Positions 1 to 8,537 of a stretch of DNA of 43,280 nt are shown piece by piece (positions within the stretch are counted from its first letter, which is position 1; each line of letters begins with the position of its first letter). The notes beneath the pieces are model-generated. The model worked only from the letters and a program-made list of their open reading frames with translations. It searched no databases and had not been told where the DNA came from. Made by a program: the position numbers and the translations under genes. The DNA is from Bacteroidota bacterium (GTDB taxonomy: Bacteria; Bacteroidota; Bacteroidia; Chitinophagales; Chitinophagaceae). The stretch is taken from positions 1 to 43,280 of the forward strand of contig JABDFX010000014.1 of NCBI GenBank assembly GCA_013286315.1, given 5' to 3'.

Positions 1-30
1 TAAGGTACTTAGTAAATAACGGTCATCGGC

Positions 31-65
31 CCGTCAACCGTCAACCGCCAACCGCCAACCGCCAA
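31..65. repeat. Heptanucleotide tandem array, copy 1
   Basis: Five consecutive 7-bp units are visible: CCGTCAA twice, then CCGCCAA three times. The array lies 3' of the VOC gene that ends at 68. The same five units in the same order recur at 3718-3752. It is noncoding here and its function is unknown. Confidence 0.9.
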
Positions 66-67
66 CT

Positions 68-571
68 CTACTTCGGCTCCCACAATTGAATTTTATTTCC
101 TTCAATATCTAAAATATGGACAAATTTTCCATAATCAGAATCTTCAATTTTATCCACGATCGTTACGTTTTCTTTTTTCAAGTCTTCAACCAATGCTTCT
201 AAATTCTCAACTCTGTAGTTTATCATAAAGTCCTTTGTTGAAGGCTCAAAATATTTTGTGCTTTCTTTAAAAGGATTCCACTGGGTAAGTCCCTTTTTAT
301 TACTGTCATCAATTTCCCGCCATTCAAAGCTTGTTCCATAAGGAGTTGTGTCAAACCCAAGATGTGTTTTATACCATTCATTAATGGCTTTCGGGTCTTT
401 GGCTTTGAAGAAAATACCTCCTATACCGGTTACTTTTTTCATTTTTGAATTTTTTTTGTTGGATATGATTGTCTTAAAGGTGAAACCAAATAGAAACGAA
501 GTAGCAATGAGCATCAGGGTCCATGGCATCCTTTTCATTGTAGATAAGATTGGTTTTTTAAATTTAATCAT
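68..571 (-). CDS. VOC (glyoxalase/bleomycin-resistance fold) family protein
   Basis: A single VOC module is seen, with GGIFFKAKDP near residue 51, a WY helix (EWYKTHLGF) and a C-terminal GNKIQLWEP strand. Members of this superfamily bind a divalent metal or small ligand and act as isomerases, dioxygenases or resistance proteins; the substrate here cannot be read from sequence. Residues 1-43 form an extension with a hydrophobic stretch (about residues 16-32). Translation may instead begin at the internal Met44 (position 442, MKKVTGIGG), which would give a normal ~124-aa cytoplasmic VOC protein. If the upstream start is used, the protein would be membrane-tethered. It is transcribed away from the membrane protein at 602-1285, with both genes on the minus strand. 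Confidence 0.8.
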   Translation of the reverse strand: MIKFKKPILSTMKRMPWTLMLIATSFLFGFTFKTIISNKKNSKMKKVTGIGGIFFKAKDPKAINEWYKTHLGFDTTPYGTSFEWREIDDSNKKGLTQWNPFKESTKYFEPSTKDFMINYRVENLEALVEDLKKENVTIVDKIEDSDYGKFVHILDIEGNKIQLWEPK

Positions 572-601
572 TTTAAAACTAGCAGCAGGGTAGCCAAAAA
601 A

Positions 602-1285
602 TTACCGGATAGATTTGCCGGTTCGGATCCTGACTATGAAACCAGTCGAATATAGAATATAAGTCAACACACTGATCATATTGAAAATGGTCTCGATATG
701 ATCGAATACAATACGGGTAGTTTTGCGATTCGCCTTACTTATATTGTCCATGAAACTAATCAGTGCAAATATGGGGAAAATGAGAACAACATTAAAGAGA
801 ATGCCGGATACGAGCCAAAAACTGGTTAACCTGCTCAGGGATTGCGCTTCTGTTTTTTGAAATAATTCAAAAAAATAATAAATACAAAAAACAACCGTAA
901 TCACTGTTCCAACGGTAAAGTTGATTGGGTTAAACAGCTCATTCCCATGGATCAGTAAATTGATAACTGCAAAAACTGCGAACGCCAGAGTTACATAGTA
1001 AATGCGTTTTTTCACATTCGTGTTTACAATGACGCTCCTTATCACAAAAAAATAAAATGCGAACTCTGCAATACCACCCGTGTTCGGTATGATGTTATTG
1101 TGTATTCCAAGGGGCGAAGTATATTCAATGACCAAATCTTCCATCATCAATAAAAAAAGATAGAGCGGGAATAATCGGAGATAAAGTGGAACAGGCTTCT
1201 GCGCAAATACGGACAAGCTGATTAAAAATATGGACAACTGGATAAAATCGCCTGTGGAAAACTTCATATTTCCAAATATCGTCAA
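602..1285 (-). CDS. Multi-pass integral membrane protein, unknown function
   Basis: I do not recognise the family. The 227-aa sequence is almost entirely hydrophobic helices, about seven predicted, separated by short charged loops. It starts MTIFGNMKFSTGDF and ends with a basic tail (RIRTGKSIR) expected in the cytoplasm. No catalytic motif stands out. The stop lies 30 bp from the start of the downstream VOC gene on the same strand, so the two may be co-transcribed. Its promoter would lie in the 1286-1411 gap shared with divergent tex. Confidence 0.75.
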   Translation of the reverse strand: MTIFGNMKFSTGDFIQLSIFLISLSVFAQKPVPLYLRLFPLYLFLLMMEDLVIEYTSPLGIHNNIIPNTGGIAEFAFYFFVIRSVIVNTNVKKRIYYVTLAFAVFAVINLLIHGNELFNPINFTVGTVITVVFCIYYFFELFQKTEAQSLSRLTSFWLVSGILFNVVLIFPIFALISFMDNISKANRKTTRIVFDHIETIFNMISVLTYILYSTGFIVRIRTGKSIR

Positions 1286-1387
1286 AGTTCCAGTTTGTAA
1301 AAAACCTTCCTGGGGGAAGTCGTTCAGCCTAAGTGGAATTCCAGAGATCTAAACGCCAGCTTTATATATTCACAGGTAATTTTAAAA

Positions 1388-1419
1388 TTGGTTCTTTATA
1401 CCGGCAGGACTTAGTTTTG
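1388..1419 (+). promoter_or_regulatory. Candidate Bacteroidota-type promoter for tex
   Basis: A TTG at 1388-1390 and TAGTTTTG at 1412-1419 match the known Bacteroidota sigma-ABfr pattern (TTG, ~19-21 bp, TAnnTTTG). The -7 box ends 4 bp before the tex ATG, so the message would be leaderless or nearly so. Confidence 0.6.
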
Positions 1420-1423
1420 CGGA

Positions 1424-3682
1424 ATGAATTCATTTGCTCCGCAGATAGCTGAAAAACTAAAGATCCGATCCATCCAGGCAGATACCGTATTGTCATTACT
1501 CGCTGAAGGGGCAACCATTCCTTTTATTGCACGTTATCGCAAGGATAAAACGGGCGCCCTGGATGAGGTTGTCATCCAGCAGATCCATGATGAGTTTAAA
1601 ACACTCAAGGCATTTACAGAAAGAAAAACAGCGATCGAAAAATCCATTTCTGAACAGGGTAAGATGACAGAAACCCTGCAAAAGAAACTCAACGACGCCC
1701 TGACCCTCGCCGAACTGGAAGATATCTACCTGCCTTTCAAACCCAGACGCAGAACAAAAGCGCAGGCCGCCCGTGAAAAAGGACTGGAGCCATTGGCATT
1801 GCTCATTCTGGAACAGAAGCCTCTGAAGCTCCAGGAAACAGCTGAAGCATTTGTAAAGGATGAGATCAAAACGGCTGAAGAAGCATTGCAGGGCGCGAGG
1901 GATATTATTGCCGAAATCGTCAACGAAGAAGAATCCGTTCGCGCGCGCATTCGAAAACTTTTTCATGAAACAGGCAGGGTAGAAAGTAAAGTTCTGTCAG
2001 GTAAGGAAACAGATGCCGCCAAGTTCAAAGACTATTTTGAATTCTCTGAAAAAATTGCAACTATTCCTTCTCACCGGATCCTGGCCGTGCTGCGCGGATT
2101 TATGGAAGGGTTTCTGCGGATGGACATTTCACCTTCGGAAGACGAAGCAATATTGATATTGGAAGATCAGTTCATACATAGTTCAGACGATTCTTCTGCG
2201 GAAATAAAAAAAGCCATTAAAGACTGCTGGCGTCGTCTGTTACAGCCAGGCATGGAAAGTGAATTCCGGATGGCTTTGAAAACAAAGGCCGATGAAGAAG
2301 CGATCACTGTTTTTGCAGAGAACCTGCGACAATTATTATTAAGCTCTCCGCTCGGCAGTAAAAGAATTCTGGCCATTGATCCCGGATATCGCACTGGTTG
2401 CAAAGTGGTTTGTCTCGATGAACAGGGTGATCTGCAAAAGACAGATCTCATTTTTGTTCATGAAGCGGCCAGAGCAGCTGAGGCAGAAATGAAAATCCGT
2501 TCGCTGGTAGAGAAATATAAAATCGAAGCCTTTGCAATTGGAGATGGTACCGCCGGAAGAGAAACGGAGCAGTTCGTAAAAAAACTCGCTCTTGGTCTGC
2601 CTGTATTTTTGGTGAATGAAGATGGTGCTTCAGTATATTCTGCTTCTGAAATAGCGAGAGAAGAATTTCCTGACCAGGATATTACAATACGCGGTTCAGT
2701 AAGTATCGGCCGCCGACTGATGGATCCGCTGGCAGAACTGGTAAAGATAGATCCGAAAAGTATCGGGGTAGGACAGTATCAGCACGATGTAAATCAGGTC
2801 AGACTCAAAGAAAGACTGGATCAAACGGTTGTCAGTTGTGTGAATGCGGTAGGAGTAAACCTGAACACAGCCGGCAAAAAATTATTAAGTTATGTGAGCG
2901 GAATCGGTGATACACTGTCAGAGAATATTGTAAAACACAGAAACGAAATCGGAAAATTTACTGATCGCAAACAATTGCTGAAAGTTCCCAGAATGGGTGA
3001 AAAGGCCTTTGAGCAATCTGCCGGTTTCCTGAGAATCCACCAGGGTAAAAATCCGTTGGATGAAAGTGCGGTATATCCGGAAGCCTACCCGGTGGTTGAG
3101 AAAATCGCCCTGGATCTGGGAGTGGATCTTACATCTCTGATCGGTAAAGAGGATCTGATCACAAAAGTGGAAGTCAGGAAATATATTAGTGAAAATGTTG
3201 GTGAACATACGATTCGTGATATATTAAATGAACTACGAAAACCCGGACTGGATCCGAGAACAGAACTGGAACAATTTGAATTTGCGAATATTTATAAAAT
3301 AGAAGATGTTCAGGTGGGTATGATTGTGCCGGGTGTAGTCACGAATATTACGCGGTTCGGTGCCTTTGTTGATATCGGTGTGAAGCAGGATGGACTGGTA
3401 CACGTGAGTGAAATCGCGCACCGTTATATTAGTGACCCCAATGAAATATTAAAACTCAATGATAAGGTTCTGGTGAAAGTGACGGAGGTGGATGTTTTAC
3501 GGAAACGGATTGCCCTGTCGATAAAACAAGCCTCCGTTAAGCCCAACGCCCAACGCGAAACGCTTAACGCAAAACCAAAGATCGGAAATTGGAAGCCGGC
3601 TGTTGCTAAAGAAAAAAATAAAAAGCCAATGACTTCTATGGAAGATGCGCTGGCTGCTTTAAAGATGAAATTCAAAAATTAA
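1424..3682 (+). CDS. tex: Tex-family RNA-binding transcription accessory protein
   Basis: At 752 aa this is typical of Tex (YhgF). It has the N-terminal helical Tex region (IPFIARYRKDKTGALDE), a YqgF/RNase-H-like domain from about residue 320 (ILAIDPGYRTGCK), helix-hairpin-helix repeats at about 475-540 (GVNLNTAGKKLLSYVSGIG) and a C-terminal S1 domain at about 628-700 (GVVTNITRFGAFVDIG). Tex is a conserved cytoplasmic nucleic-acid-binding protein linked to transcription and RNA metabolism. The tail after S1 (about residues 705-752) is low-complexity and contains a short stretch, KPNAQRETLNAKP, encoded by CCAACGC-like repeats that resemble the intergenic heptamers nearby. A repeat may therefore have expanded into the 3' end of the gene. 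Confidence 0.97.
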   Translation: MNSFAPQIAEKLKIRSIQADTVLSLLAEGATIPFIARYRKDKTGALDEVVIQQIHDEFKTLKAFTERKTAIEKSISEQGKMTETLQKKLNDALTLAELEDIYLPFKPRRRTKAQAAREKGLEPLALLILEQKPLKLQETAEAFVKDEIKTAEEALQGARDIIAEIVNEEESVRARIRKLFHETGRVESKVLSGKETDAAKFKDYFEFSEKIATIPSHRILAVLRGFMEGFLRMDISPSEDEAILILEDQFIHSSDDSSAEIKKAIKDCWRRLLQPGMESEFRMALKTKADEEAITVFAENLRQLLLSSPLGSKRILAIDPGYRTGCKVVCLDEQGDLQKTDLIFVHEAARAAEAEMKIRSLVEKYKIEAFAIGDGTAGRETEQFVKKLALGLPVFLVNEDGASVYSASEIAREEFPDQDITIRGSVSIGRRLMDPLAELVKIDPKSIGVGQYQHDVNQVRLKERLDQTVVSCVNAVGVNLNTAGKKLLSYVSGIGDTLSENIVKHRNEIGKFTDRKQLLKVPRMGEKAFEQSAGFLRIHQGKNPLDESAVYPEAYPVVEKIALDLGVDLTSLIGKEDLITKVEVRKYISENVGEHTIRDILNELRKPGLDPRTELEQFEFANIYKIEDVQVGMIVPGVVTNITRFGAFVDIGVKQDGLVHVSEIAHRYISDPNEILKLNDKVLVKVTEVDVLRKRIALSIKQASVKPNAQRETLNAKPKIGNWKPAVAKEKNKKPMTSMEDALAALKMKFKN

Positions 3683-3717
3683 CTTGTGCTGAGCTTTACA
3701 CCAGAAATCTGGAAGTA

Positions 3718-3752
3718 CCGTCAACCGTCAACCGCCAACCGCCAACCGCCAA
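3718..3752. repeat. Heptanucleotide tandem array, copy 2
   Basis: The unit order is identical to the array at 31-65: two CCGTCAA then three CCGCCAA. It fills the short gap between tex and the SDR gene and ends 6 bp before a TATCTTTG box, so it occupies the position where a -33 element would be expected. Confidence 0.9.
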
Positions 3753-3758
3753 CCGTCC

Positions 3759-3766
3759 TATCTTTG
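3759..3766 (+). promoter_or_regulatory. Candidate -7 box of the SDR gene
   Basis: TATCTTTG is an exact match to the Bacteroidota TAnnTTTG -7 consensus, 7 bp upstream of the ATG at 3774. No clear -33 TTG is present; the repeat array lies there instead. Confidence 0.5.
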
Positions 3767-3773
3767 TATCCAA

Positions 3774-4568
3774 ATGTTCAGTATGGATATTTCACTAAAA
3801 GGAAAAACGGCCGTCATCTGCGGAAGCTCACAAGGCATTGGACTGGCAACGGCGAAGGAACTGGCGGTCAATGGTGCGAATTGTATTTTGATGGCGCGTA
3901 ATCAGGAAGCATTGCAAAAAGCCATTGGACTATTAGCGGTAAGAGGAGATCAGTACCATCAATGGATAGCGGCAGATTTCGCCGATAACCGTTCAGTAGA
4001 AGAAGCGATTAAAAATATTGTAAGCAAACAACAGGTAGAGATCCTGATCAACAATACGGGCGGACCGAAAGCCGGACCTATCCTCGAAGCATCTACTGAG
4101 GCATTTGAACAGGCATTCAGTCAGCATCTGATCAATAATCAGATTCTTGTCAAAGCGGTTGTTCCGGGCATGAGGGAAGCCAAATACGGACGAATCATAA
4201 ATATAATTTCAACCTCCGTAAAAACACCCCTGGCAAACCTGGGTGTCTCTAATACTATCCGGCTGGCCGTGGCTTCCTGGGCCAAGACCCTGGCAAATGA
4301 AATCGGGCAATTTAATATTACTGTCAATAATATTCTTCCCGGACTAACCCAAACCCAAAGACTGGATGAGCTGGTGAAACATACAGCTGACGCCGTGAAA
4401 AAAGAACAAGCGTCCATTGAGTCTCAATTGAAAGAAAGTGTTCCTATGAAACGATTCGGAATTCCGGAAGAGATTGCAAACGTAATTGCATTCCTTGCTT
4501 CTCCGGCTGCTTCCTATGTAAATGGCATCAACATCGCGGTGGATGGCGGCCGCACGCCCGCATTATAA
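3774..4568 (+). CDS. SDR-family oxidoreductase with non-canonical active site
   Basis: Rossmann-fold short-chain dehydrogenase, 264 aa. The cofactor motif CGSSQGIG (about residues 16-23) and NNTGG (about residues 90-94) are present, as is the C-terminal NGINIAVDGGRT typical of 3-oxoacyl-ACP-reductase-like SDRs. The usual catalytic YxxxK is not seen: the segment after the Ser (ISTSVKTPLANLGVSNTIR) has no Tyr/Lys at those places, as in a known subgroup annotated FabG-like. It may use another mechanism or be a binding protein. Translation could start at 3774 or at the internal ATG at 3783 (MDISLKG), which is a more standard SDR start. It converges on the VOC gene with a 1-bp gap. Confidence 0.9.
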   Translation: MFSMDISLKGKTAVICGSSQGIGLATAKELAVNGANCILMARNQEALQKAIGLLAVRGDQYHQWIAADFADNRSVEEAIKNIVSKQQVEILINNTGGPKAGPILEASTEAFEQAFSQHLINNQILVKAVVPGMREAKYGRIINIISTSVKTPLANLGVSNTIRLAVASWAKTLANEIGQFNITVNNILPGLTQTQRLDELVKHTADAVKKEQASIESQLKESVPMKRFGIPEEIANVIAFLASPAASYVNGINIAVDGGRTPAL

Positions 4569-4569
4569 T

Positions 4570-4971
4570 TTAATTTTGTTTGAAGGGTTGCAAAACACCA
4601 AAGATATTTCCCTCCGGATCTTTGCGGTAGGCCAGTAAGCCGACACCCGGGACTTCCATTTTCTCCAGTGCGACTGTTCCACCGGCTTTTGCAATTTTTT
4701 CTAAAGTCTCATCAATATTTTCCACTTCAATCGTGCATACAAATGCGTTTACCGGTTCACCCCCTTTAGGGGCCTCGCCATGTCTTGGGGTGATTCCGCC
4801 ATTAATACCATTCCATTGGCTATCGGCTGTGTTCTGCCCGGTTTCAACTACCCGGTAATTACCCATTTGCGGACCCATATCCGTGATAGTCCATCCAAAA
4901 ACTTCCTGATAAAATTTCTGCGTCCTGTCGAGATTTTTTGCATGAATTTCAAAATGCACAACCCTGTTCAT
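4570..4971 (-). CDS. VOC family protein (glyoxalase-like)
   Basis: This 133-aa single-module VOC protein opens VVHFEIHAKNLDRTQKFYQEVFGW and closes with DPEGNIFGVLQP, the paired beta-alpha-beta-beta-beta signatures of the fold. It includes the loop GGITPRHG seen in small CFP-30-like/PhnB-like VOC proteins. It is probably cytoplasmic; no substrate can be assigned. The gene is convergent with the SDR gene and lies upstream of nothing on its own strand except the GNAT gene, whose stop is 37 bp from this start. Confidence 0.9.
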   Translation of the reverse strand: MNRVVHFEIHAKNLDRTQKFYQEVFGWTITDMGPQMGNYRVVETGQNTADSQWNGINGGITPRHGEAPKGGEPVNAFVCTIEVENIDETLEKIAKAGGTVALEKMEVPGVGLLAYRKDPEGNIFGVLQPFKQN

Positions 4972-5008
4972 AAAATTTTTAATTTATGGAGATAAATAAT
5001 TATTAAAT

Positions 5009-5503
5009 TTAAATCAATTTCATTTCGTAGAGCCAGTACATGAGCCCGTAATGTTCGTCCAGCAGACGGATTTTTTTAAATCCGAGTTTTTCATAAATAT
5101 GTCGCGCATCATACATGATTTCGGCTGAATGCAGACTGATCATCGTTTCTCCCGTTTCCTTAGCTCTATACATGCAAAGTCGTGTCAGTGCCTGTGCGAT
5201 TCCTTTTCCGCCTGCGTCGGGATGCACACCCACCATGCGTATATAACTTGTTTCTGCAGAATATACCTTGGTTGGATTTCCGCTTGGTACCAGGAATGCC
5301 ATGCCCAGTAGCCGTCCGTTTTCTTCACAAACTAATGCATGGCAGTCGCGCACCAGTAATGGAAAAGTCTGATCAGATTTTAAAAGCGTCTCCATCTTTG
5401 CCCAGTTTTCCGGTGTAAGATTTTTCTTCAAACGACCATAGGATGCAAGAGCCAGTTCCTCAAGCGCAGGCAGGTCTTTCTGATCGGCGACCCGGTAAGT
5501 CAT
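5009..5503 (-). CDS. GNAT-family N-acetyltransferase
   Basis: 164 aa with acetyl-CoA motif A visible as VGVHPDAGGKGIAQAL (Q/RxxGxG/A type) followed by a helix rich in charged residues, and a C-terminal IYEKLGFKKIR typical of GNAT motif B. GNAT enzymes transfer acetyl from acetyl-CoA to an amine acceptor; the acceptor is not predictable. It is followed 37 bp downstream on the same strand by a VOC gene and preceded 33 bp upstream by the MgtC-like gene, so a three-gene minus-strand unit is possible. Confidence 0.92.
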   Translation of the reverse strand: MTYRVADQKDLPALEELALASYGRLKKNLTPENWAKMETLLKSDQTFPLLVRDCHALVCEENGRLLGMAFLVPSGNPTKVYSAETSYIRMVGVHPDAGGKGIAQALTRLCMYRAKETGETMISLHSAEIMYDARHIYEKLGFKKIRLLDEHYGLMYWLYEMKLI

Positions 5504-5536
5504 ACAATAGATTCTGAAAGTTTTGTATTATTTTTT

Positions 5537-6172
5537 TCAATATTCAAAACGACTGATCTCCGGATCGTGCAAGATCTCATTGATAAAATCGAGGTGGTTT
5601 TGTTTGGATCCCCTGACATACCATTCGCCTGATATGGTATCACCTTCCTTCACTTCACGGGCTCTTTTAAATTTCAGGTGATGGGCATGAAAACATTGTT
5701 CAAATTTACCCATGGTTTCTTCTTTGAAATCGGTTTGAATCTTATAATTTCTTGTCTGGTTGAGGTGATCTATCCAGTTTTCCGCCAGACCGAAAATAAA
5801 AAGCATGATAAGAATCAGGACACAGGCAATCACGGACACCCATTCATAACCTGCGCCAATGCCCATGCCCAATGCGGCGGTTACCCAGATCATGGCGGCT
5901 GTGGTGATCCCGTTTACACCAATGTCCCCTTTGAATATTACACCGGCGCCAACGAAACCGATACCGGTGGCTATATTTGAAGCAATGCGGTCGGGATTAC
6001 TTCCGGCCCCGATCAATTCCGAAAAAACGGTGAAGAGGGCAGAACCCAGGCAGATCAGCGTGAGCGTTCGAAAGCCGGCAGATTTACTGCGGTATTCTCT
6101 TTCGGCGCCGATCACGCCCCCGATAACAATGGAAAGCAGCAGTTTGAGGATGATATCATGCGGCAGGTTCAT
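5537..6172 (-). CDS. MgtC/SapB family inner-membrane protein
   Basis: 211 aa. The N-terminal MgtC signature is clear: IVIGGVIGAEREYRSKSAG, then FRTLTLICLGSALFTV and GIGFVGAGVIFKG. About four or five TM helices span residues 5-130, followed by a cytoplasmic C-terminal domain of about 75 residues. MgtC proteins are linked to magnesium limitation and modulation of the F-type ATPase in pathogens; in free-living Bacteroidota the role is less clear. The length fits the family. Confidence 0.93.
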   Translation of the reverse strand: MNLPHDIILKLLLSIVIGGVIGAEREYRSKSAGFRTLTLICLGSALFTVFSELIGAGSNPDRIASNIATGIGFVGAGVIFKGDIGVNGITTAAMIWVTAALGMGIGAGYEWVSVIACVLILIMLFIFGLAENWIDHLNQTRNYKIQTDFKEETMGKFEQCFHAHHLKFKRAREVKEGDTISGEWYVRGSKQNHLDFINEILHDPEISRFEY

Positions 6173-6266
6173 GGATTTTTGTACTTTGTCCTCCTAAGTT
6201 AATTAAGTTTGATAAATAGGAGCGGGATGGTTAAAAGGTTCATCCGGCCAGAAGACGAAAGAAATA

Positions 6267-6923
6267 ATGAATCTCTATTTCATCAGCGGACTGGGTGCAG
6301 ACAAAAGGATATTTCAAAACCTGGTTCTCCCGGAAGTTTTTAAAATATACCACATAGAATGGATGGCCGTTTCAGAAAACGAGTCCATGGAATCTTATTG
6401 CAGGCGGTTGAGCAGTCAGATCAACCAGCAGGAACCCTTTAGTCTGGTGGGTCTTTCTTTTGGAGGCGTGATCGCTATTGAGTTGTCAAAATTTCTTTCT
6501 CCGGTACAGACGGTGTTGATCTCCAGTTATTGTTTTAAAAAAGAAGTTCCCTGGTTTTATATTCTTCTGGGCGAATCCGGGATCTATAAAATTTTACGAC
6601 CACGCATGCTGTTAAGGCCGAATAATATCGCCTTTCGCCTTTTCGGTGCATATAAACCCGAGATCAAAAACCTGCTGAAGAATATTTTTGAGGACACAGA
6701 TCCCGATTTTTTTGAATGGGCTATCCGGCAATTGTTTTCCTGGGACAATCACTGGGAACCGCCAAACCTCCTCCGGATACATGGAACGGCAGATAAAATT
6801 CTGCCATATAAAAAGATAATGAAGGCGATTCCGGTGAAAGACGGCGAGCACCTGATGGTATACAGTAAATCAGCGATTGTAAGCCAGATATTGACGGAAC
6901 ATCTGCAGATTATTCAGGCATAA
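6267..6923 (+). CDS. Alpha/beta-hydrolase fold protein
   Basis: 218 aa. An oxyanion/N-terminal strand (YFISGLGADKRIF) is followed by the nucleophile elbow GLSFGG with Ser64, an Asp in HGTADKILP and a His in DGEHLMV, giving the expected Ser-Asp-His triad in order. No signal peptide is seen, so it is probably a cytoplasmic esterase-like enzyme of unknown substrate. It is the last chromosomal gene before the tRNA that hosts the island. Confidence 0.9.
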   Translation: MNLYFISGLGADKRIFQNLVLPEVFKIYHIEWMAVSENESMESYCRRLSSQINQQEPFSLVGLSFGGVIAIELSKFLSPVQTVLISSYCFKKEVPWFYILLGESGIYKILRPRMLLRPNNIAFRLFGAYKPEIKNLLKNIFEDTDPDFFEWAIRQLFSWDNHWEPPNLLRIHGTADKILPYKKIMKAIPVKDGEHLMVYSKSAIVSQILTEHLQIIQA

Positions 6924-6962
6924 TAACAATATCCGGAATCGCTTTTAATAGGCTCAAATCCT

Positions 6963-6970
6963 TACATTTG
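6963..6970 (+). promoter_or_regulatory. Candidate -7 promoter box of tRNA-Leu
   Basis: TACATTTG matches TAnnTTTG and lies 23 bp upstream of the mature tRNA 5' end at 6994, a plausible spacing for a short 5' leader. Confidence 0.5.
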
Positions 6971-6993
6971 CATCCCAATAATCTGAACTTTCA

Positions 6994-7077
6994 GCCCGGA
7001 TGGCGGAATTGGTAGACGCGCCAGACTCAAAATCTGGTTATCGCAAGGTAGTGCAGGTTCGATTCCTGTTCCGGGCA
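6994..7077 (+). tRNA. tRNA-Leu (anticodon CAA)
   Basis: An 84-nt class II tRNA. The acceptor arm GCCCGGA (6994-7000) pairs with TCCGGGC (7070-7076), with A as discriminator. The anticodon arm CCAGA/TCTGG encloses a CTCAAAA loop with anticodon CAA at 7028-7030. A long variable arm (GGTTATCGCAAGGTAG) and the T arm GGTTCGATTCC are present. CCA is not fully encoded (CCT follows). The 3' end is the island's integration site: bases 7061-7077 are part of the 21-bp direct repeat. Confidence 0.97.
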
Positions 7078-7081
7078 CCTG
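7061..7081 (+). repeat. attL direct repeat (21 bp)
   Basis: The repeat begins GATTCCTG and ends GGGCACCTG. It overlaps the last 17 bases of tRNA-Leu, so integration restores an intact tRNA. It is identical to 27453-27473, and identity stops at both edges. Confidence 0.95.
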
Positions 7082-7205
7082 GTTATCAATGAGTTGTAAA
7101 GTAATCTAAGACTACTTAACTACAGAGATTAGATTTGCACGGATTTGATACCTCAAGAATAACAGTTAATAGAATTTGATTTTCTCACAATCAAATCTAT
7201 TAAAA

Positions 7206-8441
7206 ATGGCTAAGATTTCATTCATTCTCGACACAAGAAGACCTACCAATTCTGGTACGTTTCCAATCAAATTAAGAGTTGCAAATCAAGGAATCAGAAA
7301 GTATTACAAACTGGATTCTAAACAGAGTTCTGTTACTGAACAGGAATGGAAGTTAATCAGCAGTAATGTTCCACCAAAGCAGTACAGTAAGTTGTTAGCT
7401 GATATGAAGATTCAGGAAGCTAATGCTCTGAGTATAATCAGAACAATACCGTTCTTCACCTTTGCAGAATTTGACAGTAAGCTGAATCCTGAGAAGTATC
7501 AGCTACAAGTTCAGGCTACTGTTAAAGCTGTAGTAAGGAACACCGTAACGCTTAAGAAGCTGTTTACTGATTACATTGACAACCTTTACAAAGAAGAACG
7601 TTTAGGTTATGCTGGAGGCTTTGAAACTACCTGGAGGAATCTTATCAGGTATAACAGTGACAAGGAACCGAATATCCAGGATATTACTGTAGACTTCCTT
7701 AAAGGTTTCCAGCATTCGTTTACCAGTGCTGGTAAGAGCTTAACCACTGTAGGAATACAACTCAGGAACCTGAGAACTATCATCAATATAGCGAAGGAGA
7801 AAGACCTAGTTCCAGACTATCCATTCGGTAAGAGAAAGTACCAGATACCAGTAGGAGGCAATATCAAGAAAGCAGTGAGTATTGACTGTATTGAGAAGCT
7901 GTACAAGCTGAATGATATGACTTCAAAGGAAACCATTGCCAGGGATTTATTCTACTTCAGCTACTTGTGCAATGGTATGAACCTGAAGGATATTCTCTAC
8001 CTGAAACATGATAACATAGCTGACAGTACTATCAGCTTCAGAAGAGCTAAGACCATCAGGAAGAATAACAAACCTATTGAGATACCCATTACAGAACGTA
8101 TCCAGACTATCATTGACCGCTATAGTAAACCAGGAACTAAACTACTCTTCCCATTCATTGACCCTACACTGACAGCATATCAGCAAAGGAACAGGTTAAA
8201 GGTTATGACTAAGCTGGTTAATGAGGGACTTGGAACCATCAGCAGCACCCTGAAACTGCCAAAGAAGATAACCACGTACACAGCAAGACATACATTCTCA
8301 ACTGTATTACAACGTTCAGGAGCGCCTATCAGCTTCATCAGTGAGGCTCTTGGTCATAGTAACCTGACCACTACTCAGAACTATCTAGCAGGATTTGATA
8401 TACAGGCTAAGAAAGATTGGGCTAGACATTTAGTACGCTGA
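7206..8441 (+). CDS. Tyrosine site-specific integrase of the island
   Basis: 411 aa from the ATG at 7206 (MAKISFILDTRR). An in-frame TTG at 7176 exists, but the related leader at 27530-27610 keeps only the ATG GC(T/A) AA(G/A) start, which supports 7206. The protein has an N-terminal arm-binding region, a SAM-like core-binding domain (about 120-220) and a C-terminal catalytic domain with YTARHTFSTVL (box II Arg/His), LGHSNLTTTQNYL (His and nucleophile Tyr). The box I Arg position reads CNGMNLKDI, with Asn where many integrases have Arg; this may be a subfamily trait. It catalyses island integration and excision at tRNA-Leu. A terminator follows at 8478. Confidence 0.95.
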   Translation: MAKISFILDTRRPTNSGTFPIKLRVANQGIRKYYKLDSKQSSVTEQEWKLISSNVPPKQYSKLLADMKIQEANALSIIRTIPFFTFAEFDSKLNPEKYQLQVQATVKAVVRNTVTLKKLFTDYIDNLYKEERLGYAGGFETTWRNLIRYNSDKEPNIQDITVDFLKGFQHSFTSAGKSLTTVGIQLRNLRTIINIAKEKDLVPDYPFGKRKYQIPVGGNIKKAVSIDCIEKLYKLNDMTSKETIARDLFYFSYLCNGMNLKDILYLKHDNIADSTISFRRAKTIRKNNKPIEIPITERIQTIIDRYSKPGTKLLFPFIDPTLTAYQQRNRLKVMTKLVNEGLGTISSTLKLPKKITTYTARHTFSTVLQRSGAPISFISEALGHSNLTTTQNYLAGFDIQAKKDWARHLVR

Positions 8442-8477
8442 TATTTATATCTGATTCCTTGGTTGTTCTATTCTTTC

Positions 8478-8503
8478 AGCCCTCTATATCGGAGGGCTTT
8501 TTT
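8478..8503 (+). terminator. Rho-independent terminator of integrase
   Basis: Stem AGCCCTC (8478-8484) pairs with GAGGGCT (8492-8498) around a 7-nt loop and is followed by a run of six T. It lies 36 bp after the integrase stop and separates it from the convergent minus-strand gene. Confidence 0.9.
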
Positions 8504-8537
8504 GTTTCCGCAATATTTGTTCCAGTATAAGTTTGGT

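Noticed and set aside
1496-1966. 156-aa minus-strand ORF inside tex
   Set aside because: Antisense to a highly conserved tex gene, no start signal.
3686-3901. 71-aa plus-strand ORF
   Set aside because: It overlaps the heptamer array and the SDR start in another frame.
7176-7205. TTG start for the integrase
   Set aside because: The related leader beyond attR conserves the ATGGC start at the 7206 position instead.
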